From Sphingomonadales bacterium (GTDB lineage Bacteria > Pseudomonadota > Alphaproteobacteria > Sphingomonadales > Sphingomonadaceae), in assembly GCA_025352685.1 (NCBI GenBank), contig JANXSN010000053.1:53364-117363 (forward strand): a DNA stretch of 64,000 nt, written 5' to 3'. Within the stretch, counting starts at the first letter, position 1; each line of letters starts with the position of its first letter. Made by a program: the position numbers and the translations under genes. A model generated the notes under the pieces. It was not told where the DNA came from. It made no database searches and saw only the letters and a program-made list of their open reading frames with translations. This document shows, piece after piece, positions 20,075 to 30,400 of the stretch.

Positions 20075-20590
20075 ATGACTATAACAACGATTGTGGGTCG
20101 TTTTTTTCTTCTGATGATCGCGCTGGTCGCGACGCCGAGCATGGCACCGTCACAGTGCCGCCTGTGTGCCGCACCCACCGCGCCCCGGGTCATCGCCGCG
20201 CGGCCGCTGAACATCGAGATCGAAACTTCGCTCGATCTGGGCCGAGCAGCCGACAGCGGCCGCGGCGGGTCGATCGTGCTCGACGAACGGACGGGCGCCC
20301 GACACATTGTGGGGCTCACCGACCTGGGAGGCGTTGCGCTTACCGGGCGGGTCCGTTTAACCGGGGAGCCGTTTCGGCATGTCCGTGTCAGCTTGCCCGG
20401 CAGCGTCCGTCTGCTCTCGCCTGACGGCAGCGGCCTCGACGCTGTTGACCTGCGGACTGACCTGCCCCCTGACCCCGTTCTTGACGCCAATGGTAGGCTC
20501 GGCTTTGCGTTTGGTGGCCGACTAGTCGTCAAGGGTCGTACTTCGGGGGACTTTCGCGGACGCATCCCGATTGTCGCGGACTACCAATAG
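20075..20590 (+). CDS. DUF4402-like putative pilin/secreted subunit
   Basis: Signal peptide, then beta-rich protein ending GDFRGRIPIVADYQ, resembling the DUF4402 C-terminal strand. Confidence 0.65.
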   Translation: MTITTIVGRFFLLMIALVATPSMAPSQCRLCAAPTAPRVIAARPLNIEIETSLDLGRAADSGRGGSIVLDERTGARHIVGLTDLGGVALTGRVRLTGEPFRHVRVSLPGSVRLLSPDGSGLDAVDLRTDLPPDPVLDANGRLGFAFGGRLVVKGRTSGDFRGRIPIVADYQ

Positions 20591-20754
20591 CGGGTCGAAT
20601 GAACGCTGGACGTCAAGCGCAGAAGGTTCATGCAACATTTACCATTCGGCGAAATCGTTCCTGAACGCCTTTCGGTCCACAGGACCATGGTGGCCGGGAC
20701 GTGGGGTTCCGGGCTTGGGCAATTTACAGACCTAATTTAGGGGACCGCTCCATT

Positions 20755-21240
20755 ATGAATAAGATTTTCAAAGTGCTTGCGCTGACCGGTGTCATCACGC
20801 TCGGTTCGGGTGCTTCGGCTGCCAACGCAGCAACCGCTCAGGCGTTCGCCAAGGCGAACATCGTGAAGCAGATCACGATCACAAAGAATGCTGATCTCGA
20901 CTATGCGACGATCGTGACCGGCGCCACCGCCTCGACGGTTGTTGTCAGCCCTGCTGGCGTGCGTACATGCGGTGCTGGGCTGGTGTGTTCGGGCTCTCCC
21001 CTGGCAGCCAACTTCACCGTCGTTGGAACAGTGGGGCAAATTGCGCTTGTTACTGTTCCGGGAACTGTCTCGCTGACCTCGGCCGGCAATACGATGAGCT
21101 CGACACTTGTTTCTTCGGCGGCGACGATGACGCTCGCTGCCAGCAACACCTTGACCGTCGGCGGCACCTTGTCGGTTGGCGCGAACCAGGTTGAGGGCGT
21201 CTACAGCGGTCAATTCACCGTCAACGTCGACTATCAATAA
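20755..21240 (+). CDS. DUF4402 domain-containing fimbrial-type protein
   Basis: MNKIFKVLALTGVITLGSGASAANAATAQAFAKANIVKQITITKNADLDYATIVTG...GVYSGQFTVNVDYQ. Confidence 0.85.
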   Translation: MNKIFKVLALTGVITLGSGASAANAATAQAFAKANIVKQITITKNADLDYATIVTGATASTVVVSPAGVRTCGAGLVCSGSPLAANFTVVGTVGQIALVTVPGTVSLTSAGNTMSSTLVSSAATMTLAASNTLTVGGTLSVGANQVEGVYSGQFTVNVDYQ

Positions 21241-21257
21241 CGACTTTAAATCAACAC

Positions 21258-21289
21258 GAAGTCCGCCAACCGTGAGGTCGGCGGGCTTC
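21258..21289 (+). terminator. Stem-loop, possible intrinsic terminator/attenuator
   Basis: GAAGTCCGCCAACC-gtga-GGTCGGCGGGCTTC: 14-position stem with one wobble and one mismatch, between pilin and chaperone genes. Confidence 0.55.
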
Positions 21290-21373
21290 CTGCTGTTCGG
21301 CCTAGGGTTACCGGTATTTTAACCTTGGCTTGTTACGACGGCCTGGAACACTTCTAACAGGGCCGGACCAGCC

Positions 21374-22189
21374 ATGAACCCTAATCGACTGCGCCTTCTG
21401 GCGTTTTTTGCCGCGTGTATTTCTGCATCGCTTGCAGCGCCTGCCGGTGCCGCCGGCGATCTTCTTGTTGCTCCGACGCGACTCGTCCTCGAGGGCGGAC
21501 GCGGCACCGAAATTATCTTGAACAATGTCGGAAGTCAGCCCGCCACCTATCGAATCTCGGTCGAGCTGCGCCGCATGAATGCCGAAGGACGGCTCGAGGA
21601 AGTCGCCCCTGAAGGCGCGACCGAGAAGGAAAAGGCGACGCTGGCAATGATCAGCTATGCGCCGCGCCGTGTGACGCTGCCGCCCAATCAGCCGCAGGTT
21701 GTCAGGGTCGGGGCCCGCCTTTCGCCCGATCTTCCCGACGGCGAATACCGCGCGCACATGCTCTTCCGCGCCGTACCTGATGCAACGCCGGTTACCTCAA
21801 CTCCGCGTGCAGGCCTGTCGATTGCGCTGACACCGATTTACGGCGTCACCATTCCGGTGATCGTTCGAAAAGGCGCGCTTCAGGCCAGCGCGGCTATCTC
21901 TGCGGTCCATCTTGATCGGCAGGGCGGGCAAACAGCGCTGGCTTTCACGCTTGCCCGCAGCGGCAGTCGTTCGGTTTATGGCCGGTTGCGGGTAACGCGC
22001 CCCGGCGTTTCCAAGCCGCTGTACGAAGCGCGAGGGATCGCCGTTTATGCGGAATTATCTCAGCGGACGGTCAGCCTCGCGCTTTCGCCAGAAGCGGCGG
22101 CGCTGATGCCGGGCACTGTGACGGTCCAGTATCTCGAGGACAACGACACCGGCGGTTTGATCGCTGAATCACAGGCTGTCCTGCGCTAG
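21374..22189 (+). CDS. Fimbrial biogenesis periplasmic chaperone (PapD-like)
   Basis: DLLVAPTRLVLEGGRGTEIILNNVGSQPATYRISVELRRMN...LPPNQPQVVRVGARL. Confidence 0.85.
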   Translation: MNPNRLRLLAFFAACISASLAAPAGAAGDLLVAPTRLVLEGGRGTEIILNNVGSQPATYRISVELRRMNAEGRLEEVAPEGATEKEKATLAMISYAPRRVTLPPNQPQVVRVGARLSPDLPDGEYRAHMLFRAVPDATPVTSTPRAGLSIALTPIYGVTIPVIVRKGALQASAAISAVHLDRQGGQTALAFTLARSGSRSVYGRLRVTRPGVSKPLYEARGIAVYAELSQRTVSLALSPEAAALMPGTVTVQYLEDNDTGGLIAESQAVLR

Positions 22190-22215
22190 GAAACGGAGAA
22201 CAAGGGACCTTCCCG

Positions 22216-24891
22216 ATGGTGCGCGCCGTGCGCGCGGTGTTGGCGCTTCTGGCCGGGGCTTTGGCTCTGGTCCAGGCAGCGCCTTCACGTGCGTGGACGC
22301 CCAATCCCGACGACGCGTTGCTCTTTGAAGTCCGGATGGGACAATACCGGGTGGGCGATGGCGTCCGAGGCTATGCGACGCCCGAGGGGGTCTGCGTCGA
22401 TCTCGCTGATACGGTCATTGCGCTCGATATCCCGATCCGCCTCGACAAACAGTCGCGCCGCGCAACGGGCTGGGCGTTCGAGGAGCGGCACACCGTTACG
22501 ATCGACCGCGCAAGCGGTGTGGAACAAATTGCGAACGTCACACAAAAAGTTGCGCCGCACGACATTCGCGATACGTCTGAGGGGTGGTGTGTTGCAACAA
22601 CTGCGCTTTCGCGCTGGTTTGGCGCTACGTTTACTGCCGATACCCCCAACTCGCTCCTGATCGTCAAATCGGATCGAAAGCTTCCGCCCGAGGCCGCCGC
22701 CGAACGGCGCGCCCGCGCAGCAATCGCGCGGCCGGCGACCAGCTTCGACTTGGCGAGCCTGCCCCAATCGCGGGTGAGCTTTAAAGGGATCAAGCCCCCC
22801 GCTCTCGACGTCGTCGCTAGCATTGGTGGTCTCAGGGACCGGCTCAGCGGGCAGCGGGTTGATGTCCAATATGAAATCTACGCTGCGGGCGAAGTGGGAC
22901 CGGTTGCCTATAACGCGCGCCTGTCTTCCAATCGTAACGGCGTGCCCGCGACGCTGCGTGTTCAGGCCTATCGCGCCGATCCTGCGGGTAACTTGCTTGG
23001 CCCGCTCAAGGCCACGACGGTCGCCGCAGGCGACATACAGGGATTTTCAACGCCCTTGGTCGCGGTGTCGAGCGCAGGTCGCGGCGCGGTGGTTACCAAC
23101 CGCCCCGTTGAACGGTCGGATCGCTTCGACCGTATCGATTTGCGAGGTGAATTGCCCAGGGGCTGGGACGCCGAACTATACCGCAACGGGCAATTGCTCG
23201 CTTTTGCGCAGGACCGCGCCGATGGTCGCTACGAATTTCTTGATGTCCCGCTTCAGTACGGCCAGAACCGGTTCGAGATTGTGCTTTACGGGCCACAAGG
23301 CCAGATCCGACGCGAGATCAGAAGCGTGCCGGTCGGCTTCGACAGCATACCGCCGCGCCAAACATTCTATTGGGCAGGGATCAACGAGGACGGCCGCGAT
23401 CTGCTCAATCTCGGCGGCACACCCGTTTTCGGTCCTGGCGGGTGGCGCGGCACATTCGGCCTTGAGCGGGGATTAAACGCCAAGACGTCAATTGCCGCGT
23501 TTGCCCACAGCTTGGTAATTGATGGCGCGGGGCGACAGAATTATGTCGAGGCCTCGATGCGCCATGCCTTTGGCTCGGCGCTTATCGAAGTGTCGGGGTC
23601 GGCCGAACTGGGAGGCGGGACTGCAATCCGTGCCCAGGCAGTGGGCGAGATCAAACAAACGCGTTACAGAATCGAAACAATATGGGCTGATGGTTTCCGG
23701 TCTGATCGCATCTTGCAAAATGTCACCGGTCTCCACAGCATCACCTTTGATCAGATATTCGGACAGGGAGTTGGGTCGATTCCAGTCAGCCTGGCGGCGC
23801 GCTTGACGACACGCTCAACTGGCGACGACACCATCGATATCACGTCGCGCGTCTCGGCCAATCTGGGGCGCGTTGCTCTTACCGGCGAGCTCCGCTGGCT
23901 CGAGGAGAAACACAAGGTCGGCCCTGATTCGCCTGGCGTCATGGACGCAGGTTTGCTCGCCAACGCCCGGATTGGTCGTGTCCGGCTCCGCGGCGAGGCA
24001 CGATTCCGCCTCGCTCCCGAAACACGCTTCGACAGCGCAACCGTTGTCGGCGAATGGTCGGCGGGGCGCGACGCGACGCGTGGTACGTCGTGGCGTGCCG
24101 AAGTTGGCTATGATCGCGCGATGGAGCGCGCACGCGCGGCACTTGGGTATATTCGCCGCTTCGACAAGCTGGCGTTGACGGCAAGTGCAGAGGCAGCGAG
24201 CGACGGCTCGGTTGCAGCCGGACTTAATCTTGCCTTCAGCCTCGGCGTCGATCCCCGAGATCGCGGCATTCGAATGACGGCCGACAAGCTTGCCTCGCGT
24301 GGCAGCGCGTTGGTGCGCGTCTATCGCGATCTTAACGGCAACGGACGCCATGACTTCAACGAGCCATGGGAAAAGGATGTGGCTGTGACGGCGGGACGGG
24401 TCCCGGTCGATCAGTCTACCAACGCCAAAGGTGAAACGCTGGTTGACGGTCTTGAACCCTTCCAGCCCGTTCTAATCGGTATCGACGCCAGTTCGCTGCC
24501 CGATCCCATGGTTCAACCCTCGCTTCCGGGTGTTGTCGTGACGCCGCGCCCCGGAGTTGTAGCAGTGATTGAGCTTCCGCTTGTGGGGGCTGGCGATATC
24601 GACGGTACCCTCGTCAGGGCGGCAGGCAGATCGATTGAGGGCGTTGATCTCGAACTCCTTGATTCCGAGAAGCGCGTCGTGGCGCGCACGCGCACGGACT
24701 TTGACGGGTTCTTCCTGTTCGATCGCGTTGCTTATGGGCGCTACACCGTGCACATTTCGCAGCTCTCGGCAGATGCAGCCAAGCTGTCGCCAGTGCTGGC
24801 GACATGGGCCGACGTAGGGCCACAACTGCCATCGGCACACATGGGCGCGGTCGCAGCCGCGCCGGCGACGGTCCAAGCAGCACAAAAATAA
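22216..24891 (+). CDS. Fimbrial usher-like outer membrane protein
   Basis: 891 aa, signal peptide, long beta-rich middle, C-terminal RVYRDLNGNGRHDFNEPWEKDVAVTAGRVPVDQSTNAKGETLVDGLEPFQPVLIGIDASSLPDPMVQPSLPGVVVTPRPGVVAVIELPL; follows chaperone gene. Confidence 0.78.
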   Translation: MVRAVRAVLALLAGALALVQAAPSRAWTPNPDDALLFEVRMGQYRVGDGVRGYATPEGVCVDLADTVIALDIPIRLDKQSRRATGWAFEERHTVTIDRASGVEQIANVTQKVAPHDIRDTSEGWCVATTALSRWFGATFTADTPNSLLIVKSDRKLPPEAAAERRARAAIARPATSFDLASLPQSRVSFKGIKPPALDVVASIGGLRDRLSGQRVDVQYEIYAAGEVGPVAYNARLSSNRNGVPATLRVQAYRADPAGNLLGPLKATTVAAGDIQGFSTPLVAVSSAGRGAVVTNRPVERSDRFDRIDLRGELPRGWDAELYRNGQLLAFAQDRADGRYEFLDVPLQYGQNRFEIVLYGPQGQIRREIRSVPVGFDSIPPRQTFYWAGINEDGRDLLNLGGTPVFGPGGWRGTFGLERGLNAKTSIAAFAHSLVIDGAGRQNYVEASMRHAFGSALIEVSGSAELGGGTAIRAQAVGEIKQTRYRIETIWADGFRSDRILQNVTGLHSITFDQIFGQGVGSIPVSLAARLTTRSTGDDTIDITSRVSANLGRVALTGELRWLEEKHKVGPDSPGVMDAGLLANARIGRVRLRGEARFRLAPETRFDSATVVGEWSAGRDATRGTSWRAEVGYDRAMERARAALGYIRRFDKLALTASAEAASDGSVAAGLNLAFSLGVDPRDRGIRMTADKLASRGSALVRVYRDLNGNGRHDFNEPWEKDVAVTAGRVPVDQSTNAKGETLVDGLEPFQPVLIGIDASSLPDPMVQPSLPGVVVTPRPGVVAVIELPLVGAGDIDGTLVRAAGRSIEGVDLELLDSEKRVVARTRTDFDGFFLFDRVAYGRYTVHISQLSADAAKLSPVLATWADVGPQLPSAHMGAVAAAPATVQAAQK

Positions 24892-25105
24892 GGGCTGGAG
24901 TACCGCCACGAGTTAACGTCGCCCGAACGACCGCCCGACAGCATCCTCTGGCATGTCTGCACGGCTGGCGGCAGTCGTTTCGCGTAGCTTCTGCAAACGA
25001 TTTGCATATGTCTGGTGGCGGCTCGACAACGCCAGGGTTTCGCTCGCGCGTTCGACAGCAATCGAACCGCCAGCGGTAAATCAACTAATGAATGGTAAGG
25101 CCTAG

Positions 25106-26528
25106 CATTACAGTTGCATTCTAGATTTGACGTGAGCTTTGCGTGCGGCGGCCTGGTGCGCACGTCTCCAGCATGACCACGCAATGACATAGGCAGGCTG
25201 GATGCGGCGCTGTGCGAGCCGGATGGCGAGGCGGCGTACTTCCTGTATTGACCAGCGGATCAGATCCGGATGGTTCTGGTTCTCAGTCTTTTTGGGGGCG
25301 TCAGGGTGTTGGCACGGTACCGGATGACCGCCATCATCGCGAACGCCAGCATGACGAGCGACACGTGCCGGTGCCAGCCATGCCAGGATCGGGTTTCGTT
25401 ATGGTCGAGACCGAGTTCGTTCTTGGTGGTCTCGAAGCTGTCCTCGATCGCCCAGCGGTGACCCTCGACGGCGACCAGGGCCTGGATGGCTGTTCCCGCG
25501 GGGCACCAGGTCGTGAAGAAGGCAAACTCGCCGTCACTGATAGTGCGCCGGATCAGCAAGCCACGGGTCCACAGACCGGATTTCGTCTCGTCATATTCGT
25601 CGGCATGGAGATCGGCGAGTTCGAGGTACGCCCAGTCGTGAAGCCGCGCACCTTTCGTGCCCTCGCCGGCCGAAAGACGTTGCCATGCCGAAGGGGCAAG
25701 ATCGCGGGCAATTTCTGCAGCAGTGCCGGCGATGGCTGGCTTGCCTGCCCATGAGCCAAAATGATGATCGGACCTGACCCCAGCACATAGCCTTTGCACG
25801 CACGCCGCAGGGCCTGCTCGACGTCGCCGACACCATAAACAGCATCCGCTGCGACCCAGGAGAACGGGACGCCTGCCGAGATGGCCCGGCGGATCATCTG
25901 CACCGCCAGCGCGGGCTTGGTGGCAAAGGCCGTGTCGCCCGGAACATGAGCGGCGGCGAGCCGCGCGGCATCACCAGTCCAGCTTTTCGGCAAATACAAA
26001 GCGCGGTCTATGAAAGCATGGCCGCGCGTGGACACATAGGCTGCAAAGACGCCGATCTGGCAGTTGGTGATCTTGCCGGCAGAGCCAGTATATTGGCGTC
26101 CCACGCCGCACGATGCCTTGCCCTGCTTGAGAAAGCCCGTCTCATCGATCACCAGAACCGCCACCAGAACCGCGTCGTCAGCGCCAAGATGTTCGACCAC
26201 ATAGCCGCGCACGATGTCGCGCAATCCGTCGGCATCCCACCGCCCTCGACCCAGAATGGCTTGCTGGCGCCAGGGTCCGGGATCGCCTGCTGCTTCAGCC
26301 CGAATCCACCCCGTCTTGCGGCGCTCGTCACCCAGCAACCCATCAAGGAAAAATCCGGCCGAAGCCGCCACACGCTCTTGCGTGAACAGCCCGCTCATCC
26401 GAGCCTTTACATCCCTCAAAGAAGAAGCCCAAAGCTCCAGCGTCGTCTCGATCGATGCACCCATCACCACAGCCTCCTACCATGGAGACCCATTGATTCA
26501 GAGTTCGGTTAACTACGAAACTGTAATG
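25106..26528 (-). mobile_element. IS701-family insertion sequence
   Basis: Terminal inverted repeats CATTACAGTT (25106-25115 and reverse complement ending at 26528), flanked by CTAG (25102-25105) and CTAA (26529-26532), both fitting YTAR; transposase fragments inside. Confidence 0.8.
25260..26470 (-). pseudogene. IS701 family transposase, frameshifted
   Basis: N-part ORF 25553-26470 and C-part ORF 25260-25799; family sequence moves from CKGYVLG to RSDHHFGSWAGKPAIAGTAAEIARDL in another frame near 25757. Confidence 0.82.
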
Positions 26529-26874
26529 CTAAGCCTCCCGCTGCTCCAGCGACGGTCTTTGAGCCACTGGATCTTCATGATTTTCTTGGCCGGCACAGGA
26601 ACTTTGGTAGCGATTTCTACAGCGCCCCGGATCTAAAAGGGGATGCTGTCGGCAGGGGATCGATCTCAAAGACGACGCGGCGGAGGAGGAGTGTCCGCCT
26701 TCAACCACCGATACCCAGCTTCAACTAATTCTCAATCGGCCCAAGCTCACGTGCGCCGGCAATGCCGCCGCGGCGCTGATCGCTTCCAGTTGGTCGGCTT
26801 GCGCTGCTTCCCTCGCCCATCGAAGAGGGTCCATTTGCTGATTGTTAACCATATTGGGCGGAAGAGTACCCCGC

Positions 26875-27213
26875 ATGGAATACGATCCTGTTCAAGAGGT
26901 ACGTCTCGCCCACAAAGATGCGTACGCTGAAATTTACGATGTCGTATCCGATGCGGCGGCATCCCCGTCGCTGGCGCTTCCGACAGGCGCCCAGAACCGC
27001 CTTTGGTTGGCTCTGGACCAGCTGCGAGCCTGCAACGCGCCAAGCGAAGACATCGAATTCGCGCAGGGAATCTCGGTGACATTGCACGTTGCTGCCCATG
27101 CACTCCGCCGTTCGCGTCGGGGCAACATCGTGCTCAAACAGAATCTGTCTCACTACCTCACGACGACGGCTGGCGAGTGGCTCAAGCAGCTTCCCATGCA
27201 GCTCAGTGCGTAA
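26875..27213 (+). CDS. Hypothetical protein
   Basis: 112-aa ORF MEYDPVQEVRLAHKDAYAEIYDVVSDAAASPSLALPTGAQNRLWLALDQLRACN; plausible composition, no recognised domain. Confidence 0.5.
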   Translation: MEYDPVQEVRLAHKDAYAEIYDVVSDAAASPSLALPTGAQNRLWLALDQLRACNAPSEDIEFAQGISVTLHVAAHALRRSRRGNIVLKQNLSHYLTTTAGEWLKQLPMQLSA

Positions 27214-27439
27214 TCGACGCTGCAGGACGAGGATTGCTTTCACAGTGCGCCGACACGGGTGAGCTCAAAGCCAACAGGCCCCATATCTGAAACGCACGAG
27301 ACCGGGATCGCTCGAACGCATGGGAGCGCGATTGCCGATGGGAGAGTCGGCAAGGGATCCGGTTTGATGCGAGCCCTGCGCCACCAAGCTCTTCGTACCC
27401 TGCGAACACTGTTGCGTAACGAGCAACCCGGTCATGGCG

Positions 27440-30400
27440 TCACGCCAACACGTCTTCGGATGCGCTGTGCCGAAGATCGTCGATCTCCAGATCCGCCAGA
27501 CCGGCTCTCCTCCGGGCCGTATCCCAGCTGTTGAAGAAAGAGCGATAGGGTCTCCCGGTCTTGGGGTTCATGATGACCTGCGGACACGTCGCAGCACGAG
27601 GCAATTCCCGGAATATCGCAATGGCGGCACCTGAGAGGGCGACGGTGCGCTCTTTTCCTGACTGGGCTGAGGGTATGCGCCAGATGCGGCGGTCCAGATC
27701 AACGTGAGCCCATTCAGCCTCAAGCAAGTCCCGCTGGCGGGTACCTGTCAACATAAGCAGCGTGACGATCGATTTCAGCTGCAGGTTGAGACTGGCTTCG
27801 GTCGCCGTGTTCAAGCGTTCCAGCTCCTCGTTTGTCAGCGAGCGCTCACGCGCACTGCGGTTGACGAGCGAAACGCCTTGGGCCGCATCGCCGCCATGCG
27901 TTCCCCATTGCATTGCCATGACAAACATCTGGCCAAGTAAGCCTCGAAGCCGGTTCGCTTTCGCCGGAGACCAGTCCTCTTGGCTTATCATTCTTGCGAG
28001 CCACTCACCAATTTCCGACGGCGCGAGTTCATCGGCGCGTTTCGTCCCGAAACGGGGCAAGATATAGTCTTTCAGACAGCATAAGTCGGTTTCATGACGC
28101 TTTGCGTCGCCGCGCACGGTTTCCAGATATTGTTGGGATAACTGGTTGATCGTAGGCAAACTGCGGTGAGCGCCGGTTTCGGGAGAAAACTCACCGAGTT
28201 CGCGTTGGATCGACAGGGCGCCTTCTGCGCCCGAAGCCATGAGGTGTGCCCGGACCGGCGCCTGTGTCATGCCGAGCTTGGCCCGGATCGTTTCGAGCGA
28301 CGCTGTGTTATCGGCGCCGGCCACCGGCTCTGCGTCTGGCGCCTCTGCTGAAGGCAAGTTCACCTTGCTCAAGACCGCAGCCGAGACGCGATTGCTGGTG
28401 CAAAGCCCTCCGTCACCGTCACTGACCAGAGGCTGCTCAAACTCTATTCCTAGCCGGCCCTTGGCCACCCGACGTACGCGGCCAAAGACAAGCTGCCCTT
28501 CGCGCAAGTCAAGAAGTACCAGGCCGCCGACGGGGATATCGAGGGACCCTTCGATCAGGGCGCCGGACTCGGACAGGTTGCGGATAAGCACCGAGTGATA
28601 CACATGGCCGTCGATCGCGCCGACGGTGCGATACATCGATTGCCGTTCGAAGCGCTGCTTGGCGGGGCCCGACGGCACCATCAGCCATTCGCCATTTTCC
28701 AGTCGCTCACCGATTACCTCTGATGGTACGGCTTTGCTGTAGATCCATCCCTGGACGTGACTGACCCGCAAGCTCCGAACGAGATCAAGCTGATCGTGCG
28801 ACTCGATGCCTTCCGCAGTCGTCTCCATACCCAGCGCTTCGGCGAGCGCGACGATCGCCGCAATGATGGCGCGGTTGCGCGACTTTGGCAGGGTGGCGGA
28901 GCGCACAAAGCTTTGGTCGATCTTGATTTTGTCGAACGGCGCCGTCCGCAGATAACTGAGCGACGAATAGCCGGTGCCAAAGTCGTCGAGCGCCAGACGC
29001 ACGCCGATCTGCTTGAGCGTTGCAAACATCGTGGCGGTGGCAGCGCCCTCGCTCAAGAACACGCCCTCGGTGATCTCGATTTCCAGCCGATCGGGCGCGA
29101 GGCCGGAAGATGCAAGGGCTGACAAGACGACCTTGGGCAGCGAACTGCTGATAAATTGAAGGGGCGAAACGTTAACCGCCACCCTGATTTTTCCGGGCCA
29201 TTTCGCGGCGTCTTCACACGCCTTGCGCAGGACCCACTCGCCCAGCTGCTCGATCAAATTCGCCTCTTCGGCGATCGGAACGAACAGTGCGGGCGAGATC
29301 GGCCCTCGTTTGGGATGGTTCCAGCGAACGAGGGCCTCGACGCCAGTCGTGCATTCGGTCTTTGCATCGACAATCGGTTGATAGAAAAGATCGAGCTCGC
29401 CGCGGGCAAGCGCATCGCGCAGGTCCCCCTCGAGGATCCGTTTGTCTTCGGCTGCCCTAAGCAGCTCATTCGAGAAGAACCGAAATCGACCACGCCCGGC
29501 GTCCTTGGCAGCGTAAAGCGCTAGATCGGCGTTGCGGATAAGCTCGTCGCTCGCCACGCCGTCGAACGGGCTCATCGCCACGCCGATTGACGCACCGATG
29601 ATACAACGATGGCCATCAACGGAATAGGGTTGGGAGAGCGAGCTGATGACGTGCGTGCCCAGATCACCGAGCGCCCCACGGTCTTGGCAATCGCAGACGA
29701 TTATCTGAAACTCGTCGCCACCCAGCCGGAAAACCCGGTCGCGGTCGCCCACAATCTTGAGCAGTCGCTCGGCGACCTGCTTCAACAGCGCGTCGCCCGC
29801 CGGATGGCCGAGCGTGTCGTTTACCTGCTTGAAGCGATCGAGGTCGATCAGCATGACGGCGCACGATCGTTTTTGGACCTTGAGCGCAACGAGGTGCGCC
29901 TCGAGGGCGACTGCCATCGACCGACGGTTCGGGAGGCCGGTCAGGGCATCGTACATGGCGAGCTGCGACGCATGTTTGGTCGTCTGGCGTTGCTCGGTTA
30001 TATCGACAGCGCTGCCGCGATAGCCGGTGAACTGCCCGCTCGGGTCAAACTGGGGGTTGCCCGAAACCGCCCACCACCGTTCATCGCTTGCGACCGCCGC
30101 GCGCAGAGCAAGCTTTTCAAAGCTCAACCGCTTCGCCAGCTGAAAAGCGAGGGTCCGTGAGGCCTTGGTTTCTTCGTTCGACGTCTGAAACAGCTCGGTG
30201 AAAGGCGCGCCGGCAAGCCGGGTAGCATGGTTGGCGAGGAGGGTAACGACGCTGTCCGTCAGATAGGTCAGGCGTCCGTCGTGATCGGTCGACCAGAACC
30301 AGCCTTGCCGGGAGTCCTCGTAATTCTCCAGCAGCAGCCTCACCTCGGCCTTGTTTACCGTCGCACGAAATGAGGCTCTTTGATCGTCCGCTGCAGGAAC

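Noticed and set aside
25212-26512. Plus-strand ORFs 25212-25754 and 25946-26512
   Set aside because: Antisense to the IS701 transposase.
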